This document shows positions 8,226 through 16,121 of a stretch of 37,694 nt of DNA, one piece after another. The position numbers and the translations under genes are program-made. The notes below the pieces were generated by a model. It made no database searches. It was not told where the DNA came from and was given only the letters and a program-made list of their open reading frames with translations. Position 1 is the stretch's first letter. The number at the start of each line of letters is the position of its first letter. This DNA is from Rhodobacter sp. (GTDB lineage: Bacteria; Pseudomonadota; Alphaproteobacteria; Rhodobacterales; Rhodobacteraceae): the NCBI GenBank assembly GCA_020250175.1, contig JADCEN010000031.1, forward strand, positions 1 through 37,694, in the 5' to 3' direction.

Positions 8226-8749
8226 AAGCCCTTGCCTTTGCCGCCCTGCTGGCCGTCACGGCCTGCGCCCCCTTCATTCCGTCGTCGCGCTGGCTTGGCG
8301 CGCCGATGTTCGTTGTGTCGAACCTTGAGGCAAGCCAGCTTGCGGGACGCTGGTACGAAGTGGCCAGCTTTCCCGCCCGTTTCCAGGCAGGGTGCTATGC
8401 CACGGTGGCCGAATATACCCTTCGCCCCGATGGAACGATCGGCGTTCGCAACCAATGCAGGGTGGAAGGGCAACCGGGCGTGATCCGCCAGATCGAAGGT
8501 GTTGCGGAAATCGTCGGGCCCGGCCAGTTGCAGGTGCGGCTGCAGGGCGTGCCGTTCCCGGCGAAATACTGGGTGCTGGACATATCGAGCGACGGGCGCA
8601 CGTTGATCGTCGGCACCCCGACGCGGCAGGGCGGCTGGGTGCTGCGGCGTGATCCCAGCGTGACCCCGGAACAGCTGTTCGCGGCGCGCGAGGTGTTCGC
8701 GCGCAACGGATATGACGTCGCTGCCCTGCAGCGCACCAGGCAGAGGTGA
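8222..8749 (+). CDS. lipocalin family lipoprotein (Blc-like)
   Basis: A 175-residue protein with a lipoprotein signal: MKALAFAALLAVTAC, a lipobox ending at Cys15. The lipocalin signature LAGRWYEVASFP (the GxW motif) follows near residue 40, with CYATVAEYTLRPDG and KYWVLDIS matching the bacterial Blc group. Blc-type proteins are membrane-anchored carriers of lysophospholipids or fatty acids. Here the gene is translationally coupled on the left (ATGA) and separated by three bases on the right from carnitine catabolic genes, so it is part of that operon. A role in handling acylcarnitines or choline-containing lipids at the envelope is a guess from context. Confidence 0.85.
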   Translation: MKALAFAALLAVTACAPFIPSSRWLGAPMFVVSNLEASQLAGRWYEVASFPARFQAGCYATVAEYTLRPDGTIGVRNQCRVEGQPGVIRQIEGVAEIVGPGQLQVRLQGVPFPAKYWVLDISSDGRTLIVGTPTRQGGWVLRRDPSVTPEQLFAAREVFARNGYDVAALQRTRQR

Positions 8750-8752
8750 TCC

Positions 8753-10210
8753 ATGGCGCGCAAGGCGGCAATCATCGGCGGGGGCGTCATCGGCGGCGGC
8801 TGGGCCGCGCGCTTTGTGCTGAACGGCTGGGACGCGGCGGTGTTCGACCCCGATCCGCAGGCCGAACGCAGGATCGGCGAGGTCATGGCCAATGCCCGCG
8901 CGGCCCTGCCGGCCCTTGCCGACGTGCCCATGCCACCCGAAGGTCGGCTGACCTTCGCCGGCAGCATCACCGAGGCGCTGGACGGTGCCGGATATGTGCA
9001 GGAATCGGTCTCTGAAAACCTGGCCCTGAAGCAGCGGATCTTCGCGCAGATCCAGCAGGTGGCCCCGGGTCTGCCGGTCGGCTCGTCCACCTCCGGCTTC
9101 AAGCCGTCGGAGCTGCAGCAGGGGGCGGCGAACCCCGCCACCCTCTTTGTCGCCCATCCGTTCAACCCGGTCTACCTGCTGCCGCTGGCCGAAGTCGTGC
9201 CCTCGCCCGCCTCTGATCCGGCGGTGATCGAAGCGGCGAAAGAGACGCTGCGCCAGATCGGGATGTATCCGCTGCACATCCGCAAGGAAATCGACGCCCA
9301 TATCGCCGACCGTTTTCTGGAAGCGGTCTGGCGCGAGGCGCTGTGGCTGGTCAAGGACGGCGTCGCCACCACGGAAGAAATCGACGAAGCGATCCGCATG
9401 GGATTTGGCCTGCGCTGGGGGCAGATGGGCCTGTTCGAGACCTACCGGATCGCTGGCGGCGAGCCGGGCATGAAACATTTCATGGCCCAGTTCGGCCCCT
9501 ATCTGACCGCGCCCTGGACCCGGCTGACCGATGTGCCCGAATTCAACCAGGGGCTGGTCGATCTTATTGCGGGGCAGTCCGACGCGCAATCCGGCCACTA
9601 CACCATCCGCGAGCTGGAGCGCATCCGCGACAGCAACCTGATCGGCTTCCTGCGCGTGCTGAAAGACCGCAACTGGGGGGCGGGCCGTGTGCTCAAGGAG
9701 CATGACAGGCGGCTGGCGCAGGCCCTGCCGGCACCGGCACCCGACACGGCCGCCCCGATGGTGATGGCGCGGCTGCAGGTTCTGCCAGGCTGGATCGACT
9801 ACAACGGCCATATGACCGAAAGCCGCTATCTGTTCGCAGCCTCTGAAACGGTGGACACCTTCCTTCGGCTGATCGGGGCCGACATGGATTATGTCGCGGG
9901 CGGGCACAGCTACTACACCGCCGAGTCGCATATCCTGCACAAGGATGAGGCCAGGCTGGGCGACCGTCTGACCGGATCGGTTCAGGTGCTGCAGGCCGAT
10001 GAAAAGCGCCTGCGCGTCTTCGTGACCATTGCGCGGGGTGCCGATGTGGTGGCAACGGTGGAACAGATGCTGCTGCATGTGGACATGGCGGCGGGCAAGA
10101 CCTGTCCTGCATCGCCTGCGGTGCTGGCGCGGCTGATGCCGGTTGCCAGGGCGCACCAGGCCCTGCCAGCCCCGGCGGATGCGGGCCGGTCGATCGGGCG
10201 GAAGTCATGA
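8753..10210 (+). CDS. lcdH: L-carnitine dehydrogenase fused to a betainyl-CoA thioesterase
   Basis: A 485-residue two-domain protein. Residues 1 to about 325 form a 3-hydroxyacyl-CoA dehydrogenase-like enzyme with the NAD-binding IIGGGVIGGGWAARF and the HPFNPVYLLPLAEVV block with the catalytic histidine. Residues about 340-480 are a hot-dog thioesterase (LPGWIDYNGHMTESRY...). The fusion is known from rhizobial carnitine dehydrogenases, whereas Pseudomonas has separate CdhA and CdhB. The first domain oxidises L-carnitine to 3-dehydrocarnitine with NAD+. The second would hydrolyse betainyl-CoA, made by the cleavage enzyme upstream, to glycine betaine. Its end overlaps the SDR gene start by ATGA. 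Confidence 0.88.
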   Translation: MARKAAIIGGGVIGGGWAARFVLNGWDAAVFDPDPQAERRIGEVMANARAALPALADVPMPPEGRLTFAGSITEALDGAGYVQESVSENLALKQRIFAQIQQVAPGLPVGSSTSGFKPSELQQGAANPATLFVAHPFNPVYLLPLAEVVPSPASDPAVIEAAKETLRQIGMYPLHIRKEIDAHIADRFLEAVWREALWLVKDGVATTEEIDEAIRMGFGLRWGQMGLFETYRIAGGEPGMKHFMAQFGPYLTAPWTRLTDVPEFNQGLVDLIAGQSDAQSGHYTIRELERIRDSNLIGFLRVLKDRNWGAGRVLKEHDRRLAQALPAPAPDTAAPMVMARLQVLPGWIDYNGHMTESRYLFAASETVDTFLRLIGADMDYVAGGHSYYTAESHILHKDEARLGDRLTGSVQVLQADEKRLRVFVTIARGADVVATVEQMLLHVDMAAGKTCPASPAVLARLMPVARAHQALPAPADAGRSIGRKS

Positions 10211-10974
10211 CTGCGCAGCGGGTCCTGATCACGGCCGGGGCCTCTGGCATCGGGCTGGAAATGGCGCGCGCCTTTGCTGAGGGCGGCGCGGCGGCCGTCT
10301 GGGTCACGGATGTGGATCAGGCGGCGCTGGCTACGCTTCCCGACGGGATAAGGGGCGACCGTGTTGACACCTCGGACGAGGCCGCGATGGACGGGCTGTT
10401 CGCGGCTGTAAAGGCGGCTTGGGGTGGGCTGGATGTGCTCTGCGCCAATGCTGGCATCAAGGGGCCGACAGTACCGGTTGCGGACATGCCGATGGCAGAC
10501 TGGCGCGCGTGCCTGTCGGTCAATCTGGACGGTGCCCTGCTGGCCGCCCGGGGCGCGGCGCGCCTTATGGTGCCGCAGCGGTCCGGGGTGATGCTGTTCA
10601 CCTCATCGACCTCCGGCCTTTACGGAACGCCGTTCCGCGCGCCCTATTCAGCCGCAAAATGGGCGGTGATCGGGCTGATGAAAACCGTGGCGATGGAGCT
10701 TGGGCCGCAAGGCATCCGCGCCAATGCGATCTGCCCCGGATCGGTCAACGGCCCGCGCATCGACCGCGTGATCGAAGCCGAGGCCAAGGCCAAGGGCATG
10801 ACACCGGAGGCGGTGCGCCGGGGTTATGCCGCAGGCACCGCCCTTGGCCAGTTGTCGGATGCGCGGGATGTGGCGGCAATGGCCGTGTTCCTGGCCTCGC
10901 CCGCGGCCCGCATGGTGTCGGGGCAGGCGATTGCCGTCGACGGCTTCACGATCAACCCGGACCCGCAGGTGTGA
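10207..10974 (+). CDS. short-chain dehydrogenase/reductase, possible D-carnitine dehydrogenase
   Basis: A classical SDR of 255 residues. It has the cofactor motif TAGASGIG (residues 8-15), CANAGIKG, a catalytic serine in FTSSTSG, YSAAK (Tyr147, Lys151) and the PGSVNGPRID segment after the active site. An acidic residue after the second strand (TDVDQA) suggests NAD(H). It overlaps the carnitine dehydrogenase gene, and the acyl-CoA dehydrogenase gene starts one base after its stop, so it belongs to the same transcript. The D-carnitine dehydrogenase described from Agrobacterium is, as I recall, an SDR; that would let D-carnitine join at 3-dehydrocarnitine. A 3-hydroxyacyl-CoA dehydrogenase role is the alternative. 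The fold is sure, the substrate is not. Confidence 0.8.
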   Translation: MTAQRVLITAGASGIGLEMARAFAEGGAAAVWVTDVDQAALATLPDGIRGDRVDTSDEAAMDGLFAAVKAAWGGLDVLCANAGIKGPTVPVADMPMADWRACLSVNLDGALLAARGAARLMVPQRSGVMLFTSSTSGLYGTPFRAPYSAAKWAVIGLMKTVAMELGPQGIRANAICPGSVNGPRIDRVIEAEAKAKGMTPEAVRRGYAAGTALGQLSDARDVAAMAVFLASPAARMVSGQAIAVDGFTINPDPQV

Positions 10975-10975
10975 C

Positions 10976-12139
10976 ATGGATTTCGGACTGACCGACGAAC
11001 AGGCGATGATCGTCAGTGCCACCCGCGCCTTCGTCGAGGCCGAGCTTTTCCCCCATGAGGCCGGGGTCGAACGCAGCGGGCGCCTTGACATGGATCTGGT
11101 GCGCGACATCCAGAAGAAAGCCATCGCGGCCGGGCTTTACGCCGCCAACATGCCCGAAGAGGTGGGCGGTGCTGGGCTGGATACGCAAAGCTGGCTGCTT
11201 TACGAGAAAGAGCTTGGCAAGGCGAATTACGCGCTGCACTGGACCGCCGTGGCGCGCCCGTCCAACATCCTTCTTGCCGGAACAGCGGAGCAGCGCGAAC
11301 GCTATCTGATGCCCTGCATCCGGGGCGAGACCTGGGATTGCCTTGCGATGACCGAACCCGGCGCGGGGTCCGACCTGCGGGGCATGAAGGCGACGGCCCG
11401 GCAGGAGGGGGGCGACTGGGTGCTGAACGGCACCAAGCATTTCATCAGCCACGCCGATGTTGCCGGTTTCGCCATCGTCTTCATGGCCAGCGGCGAAGAG
11501 GAAACACCGCGCGGCAGGAAAAAGCTGATCACGGCCTTCTTCGTCGACAAGGGCACGCCCGGCTTTTCAGTGCGCGACGGCTACCGCAATGTCAGCCACC
11601 GGGGCTACAGCAATGCCGTGCTTGATTTCGACAATTGCCGGGTGCCGCAGGATCAGGTTCTGGGCGCGCCGCACAAGGGGTTCGAGGTGGCCAATACCTG
11701 GCTGGGCGCGACCCGGCTTCAGGTGGCCGCCACCTGCCTTGGCCGCGCCGAACGGGCACTGGGCCATGCCATGTCCTATGCCGCCGGGCGCCGCCAGTTC
11801 GGCCAGCAGATTGGGAAGTTTCAGGGCGTGTCCTTCAAACTGGCCGACATGGCGATGGAACTGAAGGCGGCGGACCTGCTGACGCGGGAGGCGGCGTGGA
11901 AGTTTGACAAGGGAACTGTCACCGAAGCCGATATGTCTATGGCCAAGCTGAAGGCGACCGAGGTTCTCGCCTTCATTTCCGACGAGGCGATCCAGATACA
12001 TGGCGGCATGGGGTTAATGGAGGATCTGCCGCTGGAACGCATCTGGCGTGATGCGCGGGTGGAACGGATATGGGAAGGCACCAGTGAAATCCAGCGCCAC
12101 ATCATCAGCCGGGAACTGCTGCGCCCGCTGGGCGCGTGA
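10976..12139 (+). CDS. acyl-CoA dehydrogenase family protein, probable gamma-butyrobetainyl-CoA or crotonobetainyl-CoA oxidoreductase
   Basis: A 387-residue FAD flavoprotein. The substrate/FAD block AMTEPGAGSDLRGMKATA is normal. The C-terminal IWEGTSEIQRHIISREL holds the catalytic base in the medium-chain position (Glu367), and QIHGGMGLMEDLPLER is the second FAD-binding motif. The start is the ATG one base after the SDR stop; the open frame further upstream is shadow. With the CaiD-type hydratase and the CoA ligase downstream, the likely job is dehydrogenation of gamma-butyrobetainyl-CoA to crotonobetainyl-CoA, comparable to CaiA running in the oxidative direction. No electron-transfer flavoprotein genes lie in the window. 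Confidence 0.82.
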   Translation: MDFGLTDEQAMIVSATRAFVEAELFPHEAGVERSGRLDMDLVRDIQKKAIAAGLYAANMPEEVGGAGLDTQSWLLYEKELGKANYALHWTAVARPSNILLAGTAEQRERYLMPCIRGETWDCLAMTEPGAGSDLRGMKATARQEGGDWVLNGTKHFISHADVAGFAIVFMASGEEETPRGRKKLITAFFVDKGTPGFSVRDGYRNVSHRGYSNAVLDFDNCRVPQDQVLGAPHKGFEVANTWLGATRLQVAATCLGRAERALGHAMSYAAGRRQFGQQIGKFQGVSFKLADMAMELKAADLLTREAAWKFDKGTVTEADMSMAKLKATEVLAFISDEAIQIHGGMGLMEDLPLERIWRDARVERIWEGTSEIQRHIISRELLRPLGA

Positions 12140-12150
12140 CTGCTGTCGGA

Positions 12151-12171
12151 CCGGGGGTTTCACACCCCCGG
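12151..12171 (+). terminator. hairpin after the acyl-CoA dehydrogenase gene
   Basis: A perfect 8-bp stem (CCGGGGGT / ACCCCCGG) with a 5-base loop lies 12 bases after the stop codon. It lacks a clear U run, so it may be a weak terminator or may only protect the 3' end. It adjoins the left arm of the larger inverted repeat at 12170-12352. Confidence 0.45.
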
Positions 12172-12352
12172 ACCCCCGTGGGATATTTGTGAACAGAAGA
12201 AGTAACCTTATGTTAACCTTGACCGGGCAGGATCACACTGCGGTACAGGCGGGGACGCCGATGACCGTAACGGGAGAAGGCCCCCTGTCGGCGAAAGCGG
12301 AACAGGGGGCTGACCCGGATTTCTTCCGTTCACAAATATCCTCGGGGGGGTC
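12170..12352. repeat. inverted repeat pair filling the gap inside the carnitine operon
   Basis: The stretch at 12170-12201 recurs on the opposite strand at 12321-12352 with few mismatches. Each arm runs GACCCCC, then GGATATTTGTGAAC, then GAAGAA, read towards the interior. The roughly 120 bases between hold a second hairpin, GCCCCCTGT (12280-12288) with ACAGGGGGC (12302-12310), and the direct near-repeat GTAACCTTATGTTAACCTT near 12202. There is no open frame. It could be a miniature inverted-repeat element or a paired post-gene motif; similar GGATATTT motifs after genes are, as I recall, common in Rhodobacterales. It splits the island into two transcription units or an attenuated one. Confidence 0.6.
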
Positions 12353-12403
12353 TGGGGGGGCAGACAGCCCCCCCAGCCTCTCAATCCGCGCACGGTTGCG
12401 GCC

Positions 12404-14407
12404 ATGACGCGCGATCTGTCCCGCCTGCTGCGCCCGCGTTCGATCGCCGTCCTGGGATCGGGCTGGGCGCAGAATGTGGTCGAGCAATGCGCCAAGATGG
12501 GCTTTGCCGGGCCGGTCTGGCCGGTGCATCCGACCCGTGACGCGATTGGCGGCGTGCCTGCGTTCCGCTCGCTGGCCGACCTGCCGGGAGTGCCGGATGC
12601 AACCTTCATCGGGGTGAACCGCTATGCGACGCTGGATGTCGTGGCGGAGCTTGCGGCGGCAGGGGCCGGGGGGGCGATCTGTTTCGCTTCGGGCTGGACC
12701 GAGGCCGGTGAGGCGGACTTGCAGGCCCGTCTGGTGGCGGCCGCAGGCGAGATGCCGATCCTGGGGCCGAACTGCTACGGGGTCATTAACTACCTCGACG
12801 GGGCGCTTCTGTGGCCGGATCAGCACGGCGGGCTGCGGGTGGAGCGGGGCGTGGCGCTGCTGTCGCAATCCTCGAACATCGTGATCAATCTGACAATGCA
12901 GCGCCGGGCCTTGCCGGTGGCCTATGTTGCCTGTCTGGGCAATGCGGCGCAGGTCGGTCTTGCGGAACTGGCCGGTGCCCTGCTGGCCGACCAGCGAGTA
13001 ACGGCGCTGGGGCTATATGTCGAAGGCATTGACGACGCGCCGGCCTTTGCCGCCCTGGCCGAAGCGGCGCGCAGGGCGGGCAAGGGGATTGCCTGTATCA
13101 AGTCCGGCAAGACCGAAGCCTCGCGCCAGGCGGCGGCCTCGCATACCGCCGCGCTTGCCGGGGGCGGGGCGGCGTCCAGCGCCTTTCTGCGGCAGGCGGG
13201 TGTGGCCGAGGTGGACACCTTGCCGGAACTTCTGGAAGTGCTGAAGATATTCCATGTCCATGGTCCGGGGCTGGGGCCGCGCCTGTGCTCGCTGTCCTGT
13301 TCGGGGGGCGAGGCGGGGCTGGTGGCCGATCTGGCCGCACCGTCGGGCCTTGTCTTGCCGCCGCCGGACGAGGCGCAGCGGACGCGGCTGGGCGAGATCC
13401 TTGGCCCGATTGTGGCGATTGCCAATCCGCTGGATTATCACACCTTCATCTGGGGCGACGGGCCGCGCACCCGGGATGTCTTTGCCACGATGCTGGGCGG
13501 CTATGACGCGGGCATCTTCATCATCGACCCGCCGCGCCCCGACCGCTGCGACGGGGCCTCGTTCGCGCCGGCCATCGAGGCCATCGTTGCCGCCCAGGCG
13601 GCGACAGGAAAGCCCGCCTTCCCGGTCTCGTCCATTCCCGAGAATTTCGCGGAAGACCGGGCTGAGGCGATGATGGCCGGGGGCGTGGTTGCCATGATGG
13701 GGCTGGAAACCGCCCTTGGGGCGTTGCGTGCGGCCCAGACCCTGCCGGGGCGTCCGGGGTGGCGGCCCCTTGCAGCAACCGCGCCGCAGGGACAGGCGCG
13801 GATGCTGGCCGAAGGCGAGGCCAAGGCGATGCTTGCAAGGGCCGGTATCGCCGTGCCGCGCGGGGTGTCGGGGGTGACGCTGCCGGAGGTGCAGGTCAGG
13901 GCCCTGGCGCTGGCCGCGCCGCTGGCGCTGAAAGGGCTGGGCTTTGCCCATAAGACCGAAGCGGGGGCGGTGCGGCTTGGCCTTGCCTCGCTGAACGGGC
14001 AGGCCGAGATGCCGGGTGCCACGGGATACCTGGTGGAAGAGATGGTGTCGGGCGTTGTGGCCGAGGTGCTGCTGGGGGTGCGGCGTGATCCGGTCTATGG
14101 CGTGACGCTGACACTGGGCATGGGCGGGGTTACTGCCGAACTGCTGGCCGATACCGTGACGCTGGTGGCGCCGGTGACGGGCACCGAAATCGCGGCGGCG
14201 CTGAAAACGCTGCGCCTCTGGCCGCTGCTGGACGGTTATCGCGGCCGGGCGCGGGCCGATGTCGCCGCCTGTGTCGATGCGGCGCTGGCCCTGCAGGCGC
14301 TGATGCAGGCTGCGCCGCAGTTGCAAGAGATCGAGATCAACCCGCTGATGCTGCGAGAAAGCGGCGCGGTTGCGGTGGATGCCGTTATCCGGGAGGACAC
14401 AGAATGA
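12404..14407 (+). CDS. NDP-forming acyl-CoA synthetase (acetate--CoA ligase family), probable betaine-CoA ligase
   Basis: A 667-residue single-chain enzyme with CoA-binding (residues about 5-130), succinyl-CoA-ligase-like (about 145-440) and ATP-grasp (about 455-667) domains. The phosphorylated histidine is expected at His247 in SHTAALAG. LQEIEINPLMLRESG closes the ATP-grasp domain. Such enzymes form acyl-CoA from acid, CoA and ATP with release of ADP and phosphate. Between the acyl-CoA dehydrogenase and carnitinyl-CoA dehydratase genes, the likely substrates are gamma-butyrobetaine, crotonobetaine or carnitine, replacing the AMP-forming CaiC of enteric bacteria. It overlaps the dehydratase start by ATGA, and the ribosome site before its own ATG is weak. 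Confidence 0.8.
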   Translation: MTRDLSRLLRPRSIAVLGSGWAQNVVEQCAKMGFAGPVWPVHPTRDAIGGVPAFRSLADLPGVPDATFIGVNRYATLDVVAELAAAGAGGAICFASGWTEAGEADLQARLVAAAGEMPILGPNCYGVINYLDGALLWPDQHGGLRVERGVALLSQSSNIVINLTMQRRALPVAYVACLGNAAQVGLAELAGALLADQRVTALGLYVEGIDDAPAFAALAEAARRAGKGIACIKSGKTEASRQAAASHTAALAGGGAASSAFLRQAGVAEVDTLPELLEVLKIFHVHGPGLGPRLCSLSCSGGEAGLVADLAAPSGLVLPPPDEAQRTRLGEILGPIVAIANPLDYHTFIWGDGPRTRDVFATMLGGYDAGIFIIDPPRPDRCDGASFAPAIEAIVAAQAATGKPAFPVSSIPENFAEDRAEAMMAGGVVAMMGLETALGALRAAQTLPGRPGWRPLAATAPQGQARMLAEGEAKAMLARAGIAVPRGVSGVTLPEVQVRALALAAPLALKGLGFAHKTEAGAVRLGLASLNGQAEMPGATGYLVEEMVSGVVAEVLLGVRRDPVYGVTLTLGMGGVTAELLADTVTLVAPVTGTEIAAALKTLRLWPLLDGYRGRARADVAACVDAALALQALMQAAPQLQEIEINPLMLRESGAVAVDAVIREDTE

Positions 14408-15201
14408 CCGAGTTCCCGACCGAGGGTCCGATCCGCACGCGGCGGGACGGTTCCATCCTGGAGGTAACGCTGGACCGGCCCAAGGCCAATGCCATCGACC
14501 TTGCGACCAGCCGGATCATGGGGCAGGTGTTCCGCGCCTTCCGCGATGAGGACACCTTGCGGGTGGCGATCCTGCGGGCAGAGGGCGAGAAGTTCTTCTG
14601 CCCCGGCTGGGACCTGAAGGCGGCTGCGGCGGGGGATGCTGTCGACGGGGACTATGGTGTGGGCGGCTTTGGCGGGTTGCAGGAACTGCCGAACCTGAAC
14701 AAGCCGGTCATCGCTGCGGTCAACGGAATCTGCTGTGGCGGGGGGCTGGAACTGGCGCTGTCCTGCGATCTGATCCTGGCGTCGGACAATGCCACCTTCG
14801 CCTTGCCGGAAATCCGGTCGGGCACCGTGGCGGATGCGGCCAGCATCAAGCTGCCCAAGCGCATTCCCTATCATGTGGCGATGGACCTGCTGCTGACGGG
14901 GCGGTGGTTCGACGCCGAAGAGGCTTTGCGCTGGGGTCTGCTGAAGGAGATCACCACGCCTGCCGATCTGTTGCCAAAGGCCTGGGACCTGGCGCGGCTG
15001 CTGGAAAGCGGGCCGCCGCTGGTCTATGCCGCGATCAAGGAAGTGGTGCGCGAGGCCGAGGCGCTGCGGTTTCAGGACGCGCTGAACCGGGTGACGAAGC
15101 GCCAGCTTGCCACGGTGGACCGGCTTTATTCCAGCGAGGATCAACGGGAAGGGGCGCGGGCCTTTGCCGAAAAGCGGGACCCGGTGTGGAAAGGGCGGTG
15201 A
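14404..15201 (+). CDS. caiD: carnitinyl-CoA dehydratase (crotonobetainyl-CoA hydratase)
   Basis: A crotonase-fold enzyme of 265 residues matching E. coli CaiD (261 residues) end to end from memory: GSILEVTLDRPKANAID, FFCPGWDLKAAA, NKPVIAAVNG and the identical C-terminus FAEKRDPVWKGR. The two acidic active-site residues fall at Glu116 (GGGLELAL) and Glu136 (LPEIRSG), offset by five from the enteric Glu111 and Glu131. The usual GIVPDSGG segment is replaced by GTVADAAS, a variant loop near the active site. It would interconvert crotonobetainyl-CoA and L-carnitinyl-CoA. It is the last gene of the island. Confidence 0.88.
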   Translation: MTEFPTEGPIRTRRDGSILEVTLDRPKANAIDLATSRIMGQVFRAFRDEDTLRVAILRAEGEKFFCPGWDLKAAAAGDAVDGDYGVGGFGGLQELPNLNKPVIAAVNGICCGGGLELALSCDLILASDNATFALPEIRSGTVADAASIKLPKRIPYHVAMDLLLTGRWFDAEEALRWGLLKEITTPADLLPKAWDLARLLESGPPLVYAAIKEVVREAEALRFQDALNRVTKRQLATVDRLYSSEDQREGARAFAEKRDPVWKGR

Positions 15202-15339
15202 CAGGGGGTGCCACCGTGGCCATCGCGTTTGGGGGGGCGAAAGGTATATGCGGCCCCTATGGCGGATGATCCGGCGTGCGGTACGGTTGATCGGGCCTTG
15301 ACCTGGGCCCTTGCCCAAGGCGTCATGGGGAAGGTCGGC

Positions 15340-15752
15340 ATGGTCCGGTCTGTTTCGGCCAGGATCCTGATGATCTTCTGACAGTGCTTCGCGTCATCAT
15401 GGCTCAGGGCGCGCTCCTTGCGGTCTGTCAGGCGCTTCTGCGCGGGCTGGCAGCCGCCGATGAAGAAGGTCGAGGACAGGCCGGGCACATCGGCGAAATG
15501 CTGTGTCCGGTTGATCCAGACCCTGCCACCTGCATAACGCGGCACTTTCACTTTTGCGCCGCCCTTGCCCCGGAACGGGTAGGGGGGTGGGCCGATGGTG
15601 GCAGGGTCCATCAGAGGCAGCTTGCGCAGGATGGTGCCTTTGGCCGAGACGTCCCGGAATTCTTCCGGGCTGGCGGGCCAGGGACTGCGCGGGAAGTCGA
15701 TTTTCAGGATTTCGGCATAGGAAGACCGGAATGTTCCGTCGCCCGCTTTGTC
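15340..15752 (-). pseudogene. C-terminal remnant of a type ISP restriction-modification enzyme
   Basis: Reading the minus strand from 15752, the frame gives YAEILKIDFPRSPWPASP, later GGRVWINRTQHFADVP, FIGGCQPAQKRLTDRKERAL and KIIRILAETDR. These match in order the C-terminal DNA-specificity region of type ISP (LlaBIII-like) restriction-modification enzymes, which are normally over 1000 residues. Here only about 135 residues remain, preceded by an in-frame TAA at 15753-15755. Neither helicase nor methyltransferase domains are present. The only ATG in the fragment (15611) lies inside it, so this is a dead relic. It stands in a 920-base gap with no intact gene. Confidence 0.7.
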
Positions 15753-16121
15753 TTATGTGCCTTGACGACCCGGCGAAGGAACTCTGCCACCAGAACCATG
15801 TCGGACTGCCCCTTGTTTTCTGCGGTTTTCACTTGTGAGGCAGGCAAGCGCATCCGGCAACAATGGCTTGTGTCCGGTGCAGCCGGTTTGATCGCTTATC
15901 CGCCGGGCCTGCACCGCTGTCGTGCCTTGCGCTGACCGGCCTTGCCAGATTCGTCACGGTTGCCTGCCTGGCCCCGCCAACCCCTTGATTCCCCTTGGCC
16001 CCGCCGCCCCCCCCCCGCTGGGCGGCACCTCGCCCGTTTCCCGTTACCCCGGCGCGACCAGGCTTGCCCATCGCAGCGCGCCTGGCTAGACCGGGGCCAT
16101 CCGGAACCCAGGGATATCGCC
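15753..16121. other. gap between the restriction-enzyme relic and glpX
   Basis: I find no credible gene here. A short minus-strand frame from 15799 (MVLVAEFLRRVVKAHK...) runs into the relic in another reading frame and may be more of the same decayed locus. The segment from about 15950 to 16080 is C-rich with long CCC runs and probably contains the glpX promoter, but no clear -35/-10 pair was found. Confidence 0.4.

Noticed and set aside
8018-10156. 712-residue minus-strand open frame opposite the lipocalin and carnitine dehydrogenase genes
   Set aside because: Rich in His, Arg, Gln and Gly with no motif. It is the antisense shadow of strongly matching plus-strand genes, common in high-GC DNA.
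15384-15935. 183-residue plus-strand frame in the gap before glpX
   Set aside because: It lies opposite the type ISP relic, whose minus-strand translation matches a known domain; the plus-strand product has no features.
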